This document shows, one piece after another, positions 37,503 to 46,399 of a stretch of DNA of 64,000 bases; the first letter of the stretch is position 1; each line of letters begins with the position of its first letter. The notes under the pieces were generated by a model. The model was not told the DNA's origin, made no database searches, and saw nothing but the letters and a program-made list of their open reading frames with translations. Origin of the DNA: Natranaerofaba carboxydovora. Its GTDB lineage: Bacteria; Bacillota; Natranaerobiia; Natranaerobiales; Natranaerofabaceae. The position numbers were made by a program, and so were the translations under genes. The stretch is taken from assembly GCF_022539405.1 (NCBI RefSeq), contig NZ_CP054394.1:2501-66500 (forward strand), read 5' to 3'.

Positions 37503-38474
37503 TTACGACTGCAGTTCTACTATATCTCGATCCTCTAAGACATGGTCCTTAGCCACTGCCTGTCCATCGAACCGGGCAGAACCCCAGACCAGAGCACTTT
37601 TTAATTTTTGAGGAATATCCTTGTGTATTGCTTCAGCAAAATCCAAAACGGTGCTTCCTTTTCTCAGTATGAAGGGGTTATCCCTATCGGCTGGTTTGCC
37701 GGCAGGCTTACCATAAACCCTGATGACTTGCAGAATCCTGAAAAGCTCTTCTTTTAGTTCCTCAAGCCCTTCCCCGCTAGCAGAAGCTTCAAGAATTCTT
37801 AAGTCAGGCTTGTAGTCCCTTAATAGCTCTAAGTTTTCCTTAGCTTGTTCAAGGTCTGTTTTCATAGCTAGCACAAGGAAAGGAATAGGAGCAACTATTT
37901 CACCTTCCTTGGATAAATCAATAATACTTTTGTCTAGAAGTAACTCCAGGGATCCATCTATTTGTTCTAGGCAATCGTCTGAAGAGGCATCAATTACGAT
38001 TAAAATCGCATCGGCACTTCTAATTGTATTAACTAGTTCTGAAGGAGTACTTCCTAGCATGATAGGTGGTGTATCTACCAATTGAACCCATGTATCTTCG
38101 TAGGGCATCATACCGGCAATAGGAAGAGAGGTAGTATATGGATAGTCGGCAATCTCAGCTTTCGCTCGGGTCAAAGATGTGATAAGAGATGACTTTCCAG
38201 TATTAGGATATCCAACTAAAACAACCTGCCCGGCCCCTTGTTTATCAATTTTAAAAGGATTATAAGTACTTTTAGAGGACTTCTTTTTCTTTTCTTCATC
38301 TTCCCGGAGGCGAGATATCCTCTTTTTTATATCAGCTTGAAGTTTTTCTGTGCCCTTGTGCTTGGGGATCTCTTTTAACATCTTTTGAAGGGCTTCCATT
38401 TTATCTTCAGGTGTACTTGCCTTTCGGTATTTTTCTTCAGCTTCTTTATACTGGGGTGTAAGATTAGCAGACAT
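37503..38474 (-). CDS. DRG/Obg-type GTPase with C-terminal TGS domain
   Basis: A 323-residue GTPase. After a charged helical N-terminus (~70 residues) come G1 GYPNTGKSSL near residue 87, the switch I and II segments with DTPP, and an MKTD motif in the G4 place, where most GTPases have NKxD. The C-terminal ~75 residues form a TGS domain (FILRKGSTVLDFAEAIHKDI through VLEDRDIVELQ). The order helix-GTPase-TGS resembles archaeal and eukaryotic DRG proteins more than bacterial ObgE, which has an N-terminal Obg fold. A ribosome-linked role is likely by family. It stands alone. Confidence 0.88.
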   Translation of the reverse strand: MSANLTPQYKEAEEKYRKASTPEDKMEALQKMLKEIPKHKGTEKLQADIKKRISRLREDEEKKKKSSKSTYNPFKIDKQGAGQVVLVGYPNTGKSSLITSLTRAKAEIADYPYTTSLPIAGMMPYEDTWVQLVDTPPIMLGSTPSELVNTIRSADAILIVIDASSDDCLEQIDGSLELLLDKSIIDLSKEGEIVAPIPFLVLAMKTDLEQAKENLELLRDYKPDLRILEASASGEGLEELKEELFRILQVIRVYGKPAGKPADRDNPFILRKGSTVLDFAEAIHKDIPQKLKSALVWGSARFDGQAVAKDHVLEDRDIVELQS

Positions 38475-38705
38475 TTTAAATTCCCCCTGAGAAAATAAAA
38501 ATACTTTATAATAAATTCTATAAAAGTAGACTCAGTAAATCAAGAAAACTCAATAGTATTATAAAAAAGGTTTTGAGGGATAAAAGATGTTTATACCAGT
38601 GCATAGAAATGTAAATAAATTAATAATTTTAATATATATTGATTTAAAATATTTTAAATGTTTATGTAAATTATATCAGAATAATAAATGAGGGGAGACT
38701 TGATT

Positions 38706-39623
38706 ATGAGAAAGTTGGTCAGCTTTGAAGATTTTCTAGAGGAAGCTTCAGAACTTCCCCCTTTAAAGACGGCCTTGTTGGCTCCTGAAAATGAAGAGGT
38801 AGTGACAGGGGTGAAAAGAGCAGTTTTGAATAAAATTATCGAACCGGTTTTTATTGGTAACAAAGACAAAATACAATTAGCTGCCCAAAAAATAAACTTT
38901 GATATTAGTAAATTTAAAATTCATGAAATAGAAGAAAGAATGGAAATAGCAAGAAAAGGTATAGAACTTTATTATAAAGGTGAAGTTTCCCTGGCTTGTA
39001 AAGGGCAAATTCCTACAGCGTACATTTATAAAGCAATAATCAGAAAAGAAAAAGAGCTTCAATTAAATAATCGGATTGCAGTTTATTCTGTCTGGGATTT
39101 AAAAAATCCAGAACAGCTTGTATTGTTAACAGATACAGGGGTAAATATTTATCCTGATTGGCAGGCAAAAACAGAAGTATTAAAAAAAGCTGTAAATTTT
39201 ATGAAGTCACTAGGTTATAAAGATTTAAAAGTTCTTGCATTAAGCGCTGCCAGGGAAATAAATAAAGAGGTTAGCTCGATGAATGATATCGAAAAAATTA
39301 AAGAAGTTTTCGATAGAGAACAGGTTCCTTGTCGATTTAAACATGGTAAAAATTTGCAACCCTTCTTAGATACTACTTCACAAGATAGTTTTCCGGATAT
39401 CATTTTAGTACCAAATTTAGAAACTGGAAATATAACAGTTAAGCTTGATTTTCTTTTGGATATTGAAAGATATTCTGCAGTAATTTCTTCTAAAGGGCCT
39501 GTTATAGTGCCTTCTCGCTCTGATAATGCCGAAAAAATATACAGGCAGCTTGGTTTTGGAGCAGTGATTTCTAATCGGCTCCACCGTCAGCAGGAATCAA
39601 GTAAAAGGAGTGAAGTATATTGA
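38706..39623 (+). CDS. phosphate acetyl/butyryltransferase-like protein, first of a tandem pair
   Basis: A 305-residue protein with the fold of phosphate acyltransferases (Pta/Ptb). The opening LKTALLAPENEEVVTGVKRA and the segment EPVFIGNKDKI match the family start. A central block VLKKAVNFMKSLGYKDLKVLALSAA matches the conserved core. The sequence is divergent towards the C-terminus (GPVIVPSRSDNAEKIYRQLG), and I cannot confirm the acyl-phosphate binding residues. ATG 38706 has AGGGGAG eight bases upstream. Its TGA overlaps the TTG start of the next gene, which is a second member of the family. Confidence 0.75.
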   Translation: MRKLVSFEDFLEEASELPPLKTALLAPENEEVVTGVKRAVLNKIIEPVFIGNKDKIQLAAQKINFDISKFKIHEIEERMEIARKGIELYYKGEVSLACKGQIPTAYIYKAIIRKEKELQLNNRIAVYSVWDLKNPEQLVLLTDTGVNIYPDWQAKTEVLKKAVNFMKSLGYKDLKVLALSAAREINKEVSSMNDIEKIKEVFDREQVPCRFKHGKNLQPFLDTTSQDSFPDIILVPNLETGNITVKLDFLLDIERYSAVISSKGPVIVPSRSDNAEKIYRQLGFGAVISNRLHRQQESSKRSEVY

Positions 39624-40429
39624 GAGCAATAAGTAGCTTTTCTGAGATGATCAAATCTGCCCCAAGAAAAAGAATTATAGCTGCCCCCGAGCCAGGTGAA
39701 AAACTAGATAAAGTTTTTGCTGAAATGGATAAAGATGGTTTTAATATTGATTGCCAAAAAGATGTCGATTCAGAAGAAGCGGTAAAAAATGCTTTTATCA
39801 AAATGAATAATAGAGAAGGAGACATATTAGTGCAGGGAGATATTTCCCTGGAGCTATTCTGGACATTGATGCAAAAGGAAGGGCTGATCACAGAAAAAAC
39901 AAGCTATGTTTCGATCTTAGAAAGTAAAAAGCTTAAGAAGCTTCTCATGGTTACTGATTCGTATGTTAATGAAAATCCAGACTTAAAGAAAAAAATTAAT
40001 ATTCTTGATGAAGTTTTAGCCTTTGCAAAAAATCTTGGCCTTGATAGCCCAAAGGTAGCGGCTCTCTCGGCAATAGAAAGTGTGAACCCCGCAATACTTT
40101 CAACAATAGAAGGTGCTGCACTTTCCAAAATGGCGGACAGAAAACAGCTTAATGGAGATATAGAAGGACCACTCGATATTGATACTGCCCTGTCTAGTGA
40201 AGCGGCTAAAAGAAAAGGAATAGAATCTCATGTTCCTGGAGAAGTTGATATATTTCTCACCCCTGATATTGAGGCAGGCTATGCTCTGTCTCAGTTTATG
40301 AGTTTTCTAGGCAAAATGCCCATTATTGGAGTTTTGCTCGGGACACCTTATCCAATTGTGATTCATCCATCTTTTGTTCCGATTAAATACAAAAAAGCAG
40401 AAATATGTGCCGCAGCTTTTAATTTATAG
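39620..40429 (+). CDS. phosphate acyltransferase-like protein, second of the tandem pair
   Basis: A 269-residue paralogue of the upstream gene. The same core is seen as ILDEVLAFAKNLGLDSPKVA and ALSAIESVNPAI, followed by PLDIDTALSSEAAKRKGI and the end PIVIHPSFVPIKYKKAEICA, which is nearer to true phosphate butyryltransferases. The start is TTG 39620, a four-base overlap with the upstream stop, preceded by AAAAGGAGTG. Two such proteins in a row suggest a heteromeric enzyme or one active and one regulatory chain. No butyrate or acetate kinase gene follows, so the pathway is open. Confidence 0.78.
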   Translation: MRAISSFSEMIKSAPRKRIIAAPEPGEKLDKVFAEMDKDGFNIDCQKDVDSEEAVKNAFIKMNNREGDILVQGDISLELFWTLMQKEGLITEKTSYVSILESKKLKKLLMVTDSYVNENPDLKKKINILDEVLAFAKNLGLDSPKVAALSAIESVNPAILSTIEGAALSKMADRKQLNGDIEGPLDIDTALSSEAAKRKGIESHVPGEVDIFLTPDIEAGYALSQFMSFLGKMPIIGVLLGTPYPIVIHPSFVPIKYKKAEICAAAFNL

Positions 40430-40526
40430 CCATTAGTTAATTAATTATTTAGTTCTTGGTAGAGATGACAATTTCATACCTTACAAATATCTATCTCATT
40501 CTCAGAATATTCTTTATGTTTTTTAA

Positions 40527-42056
40527 TTAATCTTCTAACTCTGCACCCGGTTTTGATAACCTAACTGACTTATCAAATTCATCAAGGATCTCTTCAGAAG
40601 GTTCTTTATCAATTAAGCTAAAGATTATAATAGCTATAAATGAAAGGATAAATCCAGGCACAATTTCATAAAGTCCCAGTGGTGTTCCGATAATATCCCA
40701 CAATATAACGGTTAGACCACCAACAATTATACCAGCTAACGCGCCATTTCTAGTAGTTCTTCTCCAAAATAAAGACATAATAATTAAAGGACCAAAAGTA
40801 GCTCCAAAACCAGCCCATGCATAAGCCACAAGCTCTAATACCTGCCCTTCAACCCAAGCTAAAGCATATGCTATTATAGTTATTATTAATACGCAAATTC
40901 TTCCTCCCCAAATCAGTTCTTTTTCACTTGCTTCTTTTCTTAAAAATCTTCTATAGAAGTCCTGAATTAAAGCACTAGATGAAACTAATAACTGAGAATC
41001 TACTGTACTCATTATTGCAGCCAATACTGCAGCTAGTAAAATACCTGCAATTAATGGATGAAAAATCAACTGTACAAGTTCAAGAAAGACCCACTCTGAA
41101 TCGGGAAGGGGATTGTCCATACCAAAGACACCAATACCCATAAATCCTACCATTGAAGCTCCAAGTAAAGTTAAAACCACCCATACTATAGCAATTAAAC
41201 GGGAACTTTTAATATCTCTAAGAGAGCTAATTGCCATAAAACGAGCTAATATATGAGGTTGGCCAAAATAACCTAGCCCCCATGCTAGAGCCGAAATTAT
41301 ACCTATAAAGCCTATGGCTCCGGTAGAATCCCAAAATACACCTTCTGAAAAGTTATAACTAACTCCTCTTGTAATGTCTAGTAAATCAATATTAATACTA
41401 CCAACTTGTGTTAAAACACCCTCGAAACCTCCAAGATGGTTAATAACACCTATTGGGGTAATTACTAACGCTAAAAACATTAAACTTCCATTGACAAAAT
41501 CAAGCCATGTAACTGCGATAAAGCCGCCGATTGCAGTATAGATTAGAATAACAATTGTACCTATAGTTAAAGCTACTAAGTATTCAACTCCTAAAAAGGA
41601 TTCAAATAACTTTCCTCCTGCAACTAAACCAGAGGCGGTATAAAAACAGAAGAACACTACAATAAAAATGGCCGAAACTATTCTTAACACTTCACTATTA
41701 TCTCTAAATCTATTTGAGAAAAATTCGGATAATGTAAGGGAATTTCCAGAAAGCTCTGTATAAACACGAAGCTTTTTGGCTATATACTGCCAGTTGAACA
41801 TTGTTCCTGTAGCAAGTCCAATACACATCCATATACTCCATTGTCCCATGCCTGAGGCATAAGCAGCGCCTGGTAGACCTAAAAGAAGCCAGCCACTCAT
41901 GTCACTAGCCTGTGCTGATAAAGCAGCGACCCATTTATTAAGTCCTCGACCTGCTAATACATAGTCATCAAGAGTATGAGTCTTTTTATAAGTTATGATA
42001 CCGACAACAATCATGAATATTAAATATGCCAAAAAAGTAAAAACAATAGAATTCAC
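40527..42056 (-). CDS. putP: sodium/proline symporter, SSS family
   Basis: A 509-residue membrane protein with about 13 helices. PutP hallmarks are DDYVLAGRGLNKWVAALSAQASDMSGWLLLG near the N-terminus, the Na+-site region TAIGGFIAVTWLDFVNGSLM, and GYFGQPHILARFMAI followed by STVDSQLLVSSSAL. It imports proline with sodium, which suits an organism that needs compatible solutes. The start is GTG 42056, sharing GTGA with the stop of a 36-residue membrane peptide gene just upstream. The gene ends just after a gap without a clear terminator. Confidence 0.93.
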   Translation of the reverse strand: MNSIVFTFLAYLIFMIVVGIITYKKTHTLDDYVLAGRGLNKWVAALSAQASDMSGWLLLGLPGAAYASGMGQWSIWMCIGLATGTMFNWQYIAKKLRVYTELSGNSLTLSEFFSNRFRDNSEVLRIVSAIFIVVFFCFYTASGLVAGGKLFESFLGVEYLVALTIGTIVILIYTAIGGFIAVTWLDFVNGSLMFLALVITPIGVINHLGGFEGVLTQVGSINIDLLDITRGVSYNFSEGVFWDSTGAIGFIGIISALAWGLGYFGQPHILARFMAISSLRDIKSSRLIAIVWVVLTLLGASMVGFMGIGVFGMDNPLPDSEWVFLELVQLIFHPLIAGILLAAVLAAIMSTVDSQLLVSSSALIQDFYRRFLRKEASEKELIWGGRICVLIITIIAYALAWVEGQVLELVAYAWAGFGATFGPLIIMSLFWRRTTRNGALAGIIVGGLTVILWDIIGTPLGLYEIVPGFILSFIAIIIFSLIDKEPSEEILDEFDKSVRLSKPGAELED

Positions 42057-42163
42057 TGCTCATGCCTCCTTTCTATAAAATAACTGATGATTGCCCAAAC
42101 TATTAATAACGGCATGGGAACCAACAACCAAAACCAAGTTGCCGTAGTTAAGGTGTATTCCAT
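42053..42163 (-). CDS. symporter small accessory protein, 36 residues
   Basis: A short frame from ATG 42163 to TGA 42053, missed by most length cut-offs. It encodes 36 residues with one membrane helix (TWFWLLVPMPLLIVWAIISY) and a basic tail ERRHEQ. AAAAAAGGAGTGG gives it a strong ribosome binding site, and its stop overlaps the putP start in GTGA. Tiny single-helix genes directly before SSS symporter genes are a recurring pattern in clostridia. It is probably a subunit or assembly factor for PutP. Confidence 0.8.
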   Translation of the reverse strand: MEYTLTTATWFWLLVPMPLLIVWAIISYFIERRHEQ

Positions 42164-42221
42164 CAAACCACTCCTTTTTTTGATTTGTAATTATTATCAC
42201 AAGACATTAAGACACAAGCTA

Positions 42222-42251
42222 ATTTTACTTTGGTAACCAACAAAATGTCAA
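42222..42251 (-). promoter_or_regulatory. promoter of the putP operon
   Basis: On the minus strand TTGACA (42251-42246) and TAAAAT (42227-42222) are 18 bases apart, about 60 bases before the accessory peptide ATG. Confidence 0.6.
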
Positions 42252-42303
42252 TTAATAATGATAAAAAAGTAATGGGCTTCGTAATGTTTAAAAAAACAGT
42301 TAA

Positions 42304-42330
42304 ATCACCCATAAGGGTGATATTTTTTTT
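42304..42330 (+). terminator. terminator-like hairpin in the leader of the TIG-protease gene
   Basis: ATCACCC-ATAA-GGGTGAT (42304-42321) is followed by a run of eight Ts on the plus strand. The gene to its left runs away on the other strand, so no plus-strand gene needs ending here. It lies ~60 bases before the start of the TIG-domain protease and may act as an attenuator. The words GTAACCAA (42233 and 42332) flank it. Confidence 0.65.
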
Positions 42331-42391
42331 AGTAACCAATGCTACGATGAGAGAAAGTGATTTCAGTTAAACTGAAAAGAGGGTGGGGAAA

Positions 42392-45300
42392 ATGCTATGG
42401 CAAAGGAGCCGTAAGAAAATACTAATGGCAGCAGGTCTAATGGTAATATTTTTTACCCTATTAGCAATAATTATATTGCCAGGATTTGGAGATAGAACCA
42501 GAATAGATGAGATATATCCTTTAGAAGGGCCGGTGGGAACCACAGTTACTGTTACAGGCAGGAACTTTGGTGATTCACCTGAGTCAAACATCGTATTATT
42601 TGGTGATACCGAAGCACGCACGCTATCGTGGAGTGATACGAAAATTCGTGCCAAGGTGCCCCGAGATGCACAAAGCGGCCTGGTAACAGTAATAAAAGAT
42701 GAAGAACATATTTCGGGGGAAACTTTCAACATACTGGCGGTAGAGGTGGAACCCCTGGGAGAAAAAGCTATTATCCCTACCGATGATTACCAGGAATTGC
42801 TCCAGGAAGAGATAGGAGTATTTTTGCCGTCGGGTTTTACGGAGGAAGAACTCCATCTTAAAATCGGTCGAGTAGCCAACGCACCGGGTTATGATGAAGA
42901 AATGTATGCAAAAACACCCGTATACCAGATCACCATGGGTGAAAAGAGACAATTCGACGACCACATAATGATCCGGTTGCCTTTGGACGAGGAAATGGCT
43001 GGAAATGGCCCCGTGAGGTTAACTTACTGGAATGAAGATACCTTGGAATGGACCCCCCTGCCCACTGAAGTGGATGAAGAAGAGGGCTTTGTTTACGGTT
43101 ATACTGATCACCTGAGCTTATTTAGAACCACTTACATGATTAGAGGGTATTGGTTTGTTGCAAGCAATCATTTTATGGTGGGTGTTGACCCGAATGATGC
43201 CATTGACCTTAAAGATGGGAGCATGGACAGCTTGCAAGATCTTGCAAGAGAAACAGGAAAACTGCTTGATCAGCAGTACCTAAGATACAAAGATGAACTC
43301 GGGGAGGATTACTCACCGGATTACTTTTATGGCGAGCGGAGCTGGTGGGACCGGGCTACTGGTGGTAAGACTGATACGAGGCCCATTGTTTGGCTTTTGT
43401 CTAACTATAATGAGGATGGGGCCGAATATAGCTGGAAGACAAGGCGCATCTATTTGCCCACCCAATATACTCACTACGAGGAGCTTGCGACTACGATTGG
43501 GCACGAACTGTTTCATGCATTTCAGCACGATGGACGCAATAGAAGTAAAAGGTTAACGATTGCAGAGATGGCCGGGGAAAGGCGCTGGCTTATGGAAGCT
43601 ACTGCTGAATATGCTGCTCACTATGTGGCCACTGATATAGGGTTAGACAAACTTCATCGACATGCAAGGCCGTATTACCATTTAGAATATTTTAGCAACC
43701 GGGGCCAAGGACATGAATATGCTATGGCTGCTTTTATTCACTTTTTGGTAATAGAAAAAGGAGCAGATTTTGGTGCCATGTGGCGTGAGATCGTTGATAA
43801 CAGACCCATGCTACAAAAAGCTTTTCAAGATTATACCCTTAGAGTATCAGGTGGTATTACTGTCACCCTTTACCGGGAGTTCTGGCATCATGTACTGACA
43901 AACAGTAATATGCCGGATGTAGATCATATGCGAGATCTCAGTGCGCCTATGGCTTTGATCCCTGCAGACGATGAAAATCTTTCTGTCAATAGATCCATGC
44001 GTATTAGGCGGGACTATTCTATGGATTTACTTTGGTTTAATCCGGTTACCCTTAATTATGATGATGACGGCAAAGCACTGATAAACATAGAGCCGGCAAA
44101 CCAAATACCAGAAGGTGTAAGGATAGATGCATTTAAGCTTAGTGACTTTGCATATTATACGGATGATGATGGCAATCCTTTTACTACCTACAAAAGAGTG
44201 CAAGGGGGAAAAGAACCGCATGGTTCAATGTTTGATGATACAGTAAGGGAAGCAGCACGAATGGAAGGTAGCCCATACTTGCAGTTTGAGATGGACGAAG
44301 AAGCTGATGAGATACTGGTTATTACCGCATACGGTTCTCGAGGTGGATCCTCCTTTGATATTAAAATAAGCCAGATGGTACTGGGGCTAGCTCCCCACGA
44401 ACTGACAGAAGTAGACCCGGAAGAAGAATATGAATTCACCGCCACCATAAAAAATGTCCCTGGTGGTATCTCCGATATTACTTTTAGATGGAAACTTGAA
44501 AACGGAGAAACCATAAGCGTGGAAGAGTACAGCAACGACAAGGATCAGATAAGTGACACTATAGAATTTAGCTTTGAATATACTATGGGCCCCACAGAGA
44601 AACAAAACTTGGAAGTAGAGGTGCTTAACTCACAAACCGGAGAAGTTATTAAAACAGGTACTGTAATTCTAGAAGAAGATCCTGAAGTTATTATTTTGGG
44701 AGACAGAAAATACCAGATTCCTTTGCGCAGTGCTGGGGATGAAGACGAAGAGAGCTTTGAATATGAACATAATTTTGAGGCCATAGTAGAGCCCGGAGAT
44801 GGAGAGGTGTATCTATTTGACTGGGATTTCGATGATGGTAATGTATACCAAGAAAGAGGAGAAAACTCTCGTTACACTCATACCTACAGGGATATAACAG
44901 AAGAAGATGTATTTAACCCCAAGGTTAGCATCACGCCGGTCAAAGAAGGAAAACTAGCAAGAGAAACTGTATCTGAAGATAGTATTCGTATCGAATTTAG
45001 CACAGAACCGGAAGGCCTAGAAGGGGATTTCTCTGGCTATCTTGTTATAGAAGAAGCAGACAAAATTAGGGAGTATGCTATCGACTTGTTTACTCCGTTT
45101 GGTGTTATAATTGCTCGAGCTTTTGGGAGTGATATCAGCAGGGAAGAGGTTCGTGATATTGTGGCCGATTCCATTGAAGAAACCGGTATAAATCGACAGA
45201 TTGGTTTGTCCATCAATATAGAACTTCAGGAAGACGGCAACTACCTAGTGCGCGGTTATATACAGGGAGAGGAAGGATGGGTAGAGTACTCAAATATTGG

Positions 45301-45490
45301 TGTTTATGAGAATGAGGTACTTTCTTTTAACCTGGATGATGAAGACGGTAGCACGCTCAAAATGGAAGGTAGATTAATAGACGAAAATCATATAGAAGGG
45401 ACTCTAAGTATTGATGCCTGGAGTTTCTGGGGTTTGTGGAGTTTTCTAGATAATGCAGCTAGCGGTAGCTGGTGGGTGGAAAGAGAGTAA
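42392..45490 (+). CDS. membrane-anchored TIG-domain zinc metalloprotease
   Basis: A 1032-residue protein. A basic start and one hydrophobic helix (~10-30) anchor or export it. An IPT/TIG Ig-like domain follows (IDEIYPLEGPVGTTVTVTGRNFG). The central region has the zinc motif H371-E372-x-x-H375 in TTIGHELFHAFQHDGR, with Glu402/Glu406 in WLMEATAEYAAHYV as the likely third ligand, the gluzincin spacing. The C-terminal ~350 residues contain PKD-like Ig domains (FDWDFDDGNVY, then YTHTYRD). It should be an extracellular protease of unknown target. ATG 42392 lies behind GAGGGTGGGG; GTG 42383 is a less likely start. The sequence is highly acidic. Confidence 0.87.
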   Translation: MLWQRSRKKILMAAGLMVIFFTLLAIIILPGFGDRTRIDEIYPLEGPVGTTVTVTGRNFGDSPESNIVLFGDTEARTLSWSDTKIRAKVPRDAQSGLVTVIKDEEHISGETFNILAVEVEPLGEKAIIPTDDYQELLQEEIGVFLPSGFTEEELHLKIGRVANAPGYDEEMYAKTPVYQITMGEKRQFDDHIMIRLPLDEEMAGNGPVRLTYWNEDTLEWTPLPTEVDEEEGFVYGYTDHLSLFRTTYMIRGYWFVASNHFMVGVDPNDAIDLKDGSMDSLQDLARETGKLLDQQYLRYKDELGEDYSPDYFYGERSWWDRATGGKTDTRPIVWLLSNYNEDGAEYSWKTRRIYLPTQYTHYEELATTIGHELFHAFQHDGRNRSKRLTIAEMAGERRWLMEATAEYAAHYVATDIGLDKLHRHARPYYHLEYFSNRGQGHEYAMAAFIHFLVIEKGADFGAMWREIVDNRPMLQKAFQDYTLRVSGGITVTLYREFWHHVLTNSNMPDVDHMRDLSAPMALIPADDENLSVNRSMRIRRDYSMDLLWFNPVTLNYDDDGKALINIEPANQIPEGVRIDAFKLSDFAYYTDDDGNPFTTYKRVQGGKEPHGSMFDDTVREAARMEGSPYLQFEMDEEADEILVITAYGSRGGSSFDIKISQMVLGLAPHELTEVDPEEEYEFTATIKNVPGGISDITFRWKLENGETISVEEYSNDKDQISDTIEFSFEYTMGPTEKQNLEVEVLNSQTGEVIKTGTVILEEDPEVIILGDRKYQIPLRSAGDEDEESFEYEHNFEAIVEPGDGEVYLFDWDFDDGNVYQERGENSRYTHTYRDITEEDVFNPKVSITPVKEGKLARETVSEDSIRIEFSTEPEGLEGDFSGYLVIEEADKIREYAIDLFTPFGVIIARAFGSDISREEVRDIVADSIEETGINRQIGLSINIELQEDGNYLVRGYIQGEEGWVEYSNIGVYENEVLSFNLDDEDGSTLKMEGRLIDENHIEGTLSIDAWSFWGLWSFLDNAASGSWWVERE

Positions 45491-45576
45491 TGAGTGTTTT
45501 TGTGGCAGTTGCAACCTTATTATCCGTTCCTTTTATGGTCATCAACCTTTTTATTGCTGCGATGGCTATAAGCTAA
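45490..45576 (+). CDS. possible 28-residue membrane peptide coupled to the protease gene
   Basis: TAATG joins the protease stop to an ATG at 45490. The frame encodes 28 residues that are one membrane helix (MSVFVAVATLLSVPFMVINL and so on), ending at TAA 45576. GGAAAGAGAG lies just upstream. The overlap and the pure membrane character argue for a real coupled gene, but at this length chance cannot be excluded. Confidence 0.4.
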   Translation: MSVFVAVATLLSVPFMVINLFIAAMAIS

Positions 45577-45577
45577 A

Positions 45578-45763
45578 AACAATCCAAACAGCAAAAATGA
45601 TATTGATTTGTGTGTTGTAGTAGATGTTGACACAAAAGAGTTTTTGTTAAAAGAGTTTGAAAAGCCTTAGAGGGCATTAAGAAAATACAAAAATAAAGAC
45701 CTAAGACAAAAAGAAAATGGTGCCTGGGCAAGTGCGGTGAAAGAAAAACATGAAAATAGCTGA
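45578..45763 (+). pseudogene. relic of an MNT nucleotidyltransferase fused to a VapB-type antitoxin
   Basis: One frame first reads NNPNSKNDIDLCVVVDVD, the catalytic GSxxDxD-side segment of a minimal nucleotidyltransferase (the antitoxin of HEPN/MNT modules). It then passes without a break into TKEFLLKEFEK, the start of the antitoxin seen intact at 52084. A TAG follows, and the same frame resumes with RALRKYKNKDLRQKENGAWA, the antitoxin C-terminus, before TGA 45763. Compared with the copy at 52084 about 30 antitoxin codons are lost. Two toxin-antitoxin systems were thus joined by deletion. Confidence 0.7.
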
Positions 45764-45791
45764 TGCAAATATAATTTTGAGACCCTCTTAG
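45750..45791 (+). pseudogene. relic of a VapC PIN-domain toxin
   Basis: ATG 45750 opens MKIADANIILRPS and stops. MKIxDANxILR is the standard start of PIN-domain VapC RNases and carries the first catalytic Asp. The rest of the toxin is gone. It overlaps the antitoxin relic end, as intact VapBC genes do. Confidence 0.7.
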
Positions 45792-45826
45792 AATCTTAAA
45801 CATAAAACATTGTTTTAGAAATTATT

Positions 45827-45873
45827 AATAACCAGCCTTGTAAAGGTTAACTTTATATAGGCTGGTTATTTTA
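45827..45873. repeat. terminator-type hairpin repeat, copy 1 of 3
   Basis: AATAACCAGCC pairs with GGCTGGTTATT, with the loop TTGTAAAGGTTAACTTTATA. Near-identical copies lie at 51232-51280 and 52376-52422. Each follows a toxin-antitoxin relic or the PAS gene. The stem flanked by A and T runs fits a bidirectional terminator. Confidence 0.85.
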
Positions 45874-45884
45874 TGTTCAGTTAC

Positions 45885-45941
45885 AAAATCATCAAAGTAA
45901 TTAGGATAATCAACTTGTGGAGCAATTCGATCAAATAGCAA
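45885..45941. repeat. 57-bp direct repeat, copy A
   Basis: This stretch matches 53636-53692 at 54 of 57 bases, in the same orientation. On the minus strand it encodes LLFDRIAPQVDYPNYFDDF, and the copy keeps the same frame, so it is part of a duplicated and decayed gene whose family I do not recognise. Confidence 0.75.
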
Positions 45942-46399
45942 AAAAGTTATGATTCCGTTACTATAGCCCTTAATAGAATTTATCTCCAAGTATTTGTCCA
46001 TACATCTTTTGGGGAATTTTCATTGACACTAACATACTGATTGAAACAAAAACCATGGTCAAATCTTTGTCGTGGTATTTACAGCGCTAGGTGACGCATG
46101 ATTAATGATATTGCAACATTAGTGATATTTCATTAGTTGATATTTCATTTTTTTCCTAAATTAAGAAGGAAATTAAAATGACAGAACGAAAGTAAGCTAG
46201 TATGATTAATTGTAATAATAACTTCTTTTATATTAAAAAATGCAGTAGTGCAAACGTAGAAGTGCTCGGAACTAATCCTGTTAACGAAAAAGGAGCTACT
46301 ATGGCTAAGAAAGTAGGTATGGTATTTCAGGCCGGGTTAATATGTATTTTATTAATAAAAAAATAGCTAAAAGTGATTGACTAAAAGGAGGTGGTTTCA
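45942..46399. other. intergenic region before the PAS-GGDEF gene
   Basis: AT-rich and without a clear gene. On the minus strand, open-frame pieces upstream of the 57-bp repeat (MKIPQKMYGQILGD, then a stop) may belong to the same relic. On the plus strand a 21-codon frame at 46301-46366 (MAKKVGMVFQAGLICILLIK) has AAAAAGGAG before its ATG and one hydrophobic helix; it may be a tiny leader gene or chance. AAAGGAGGT before 46400 is the ribosome binding site of the PAS gene. Confidence 0.4.
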
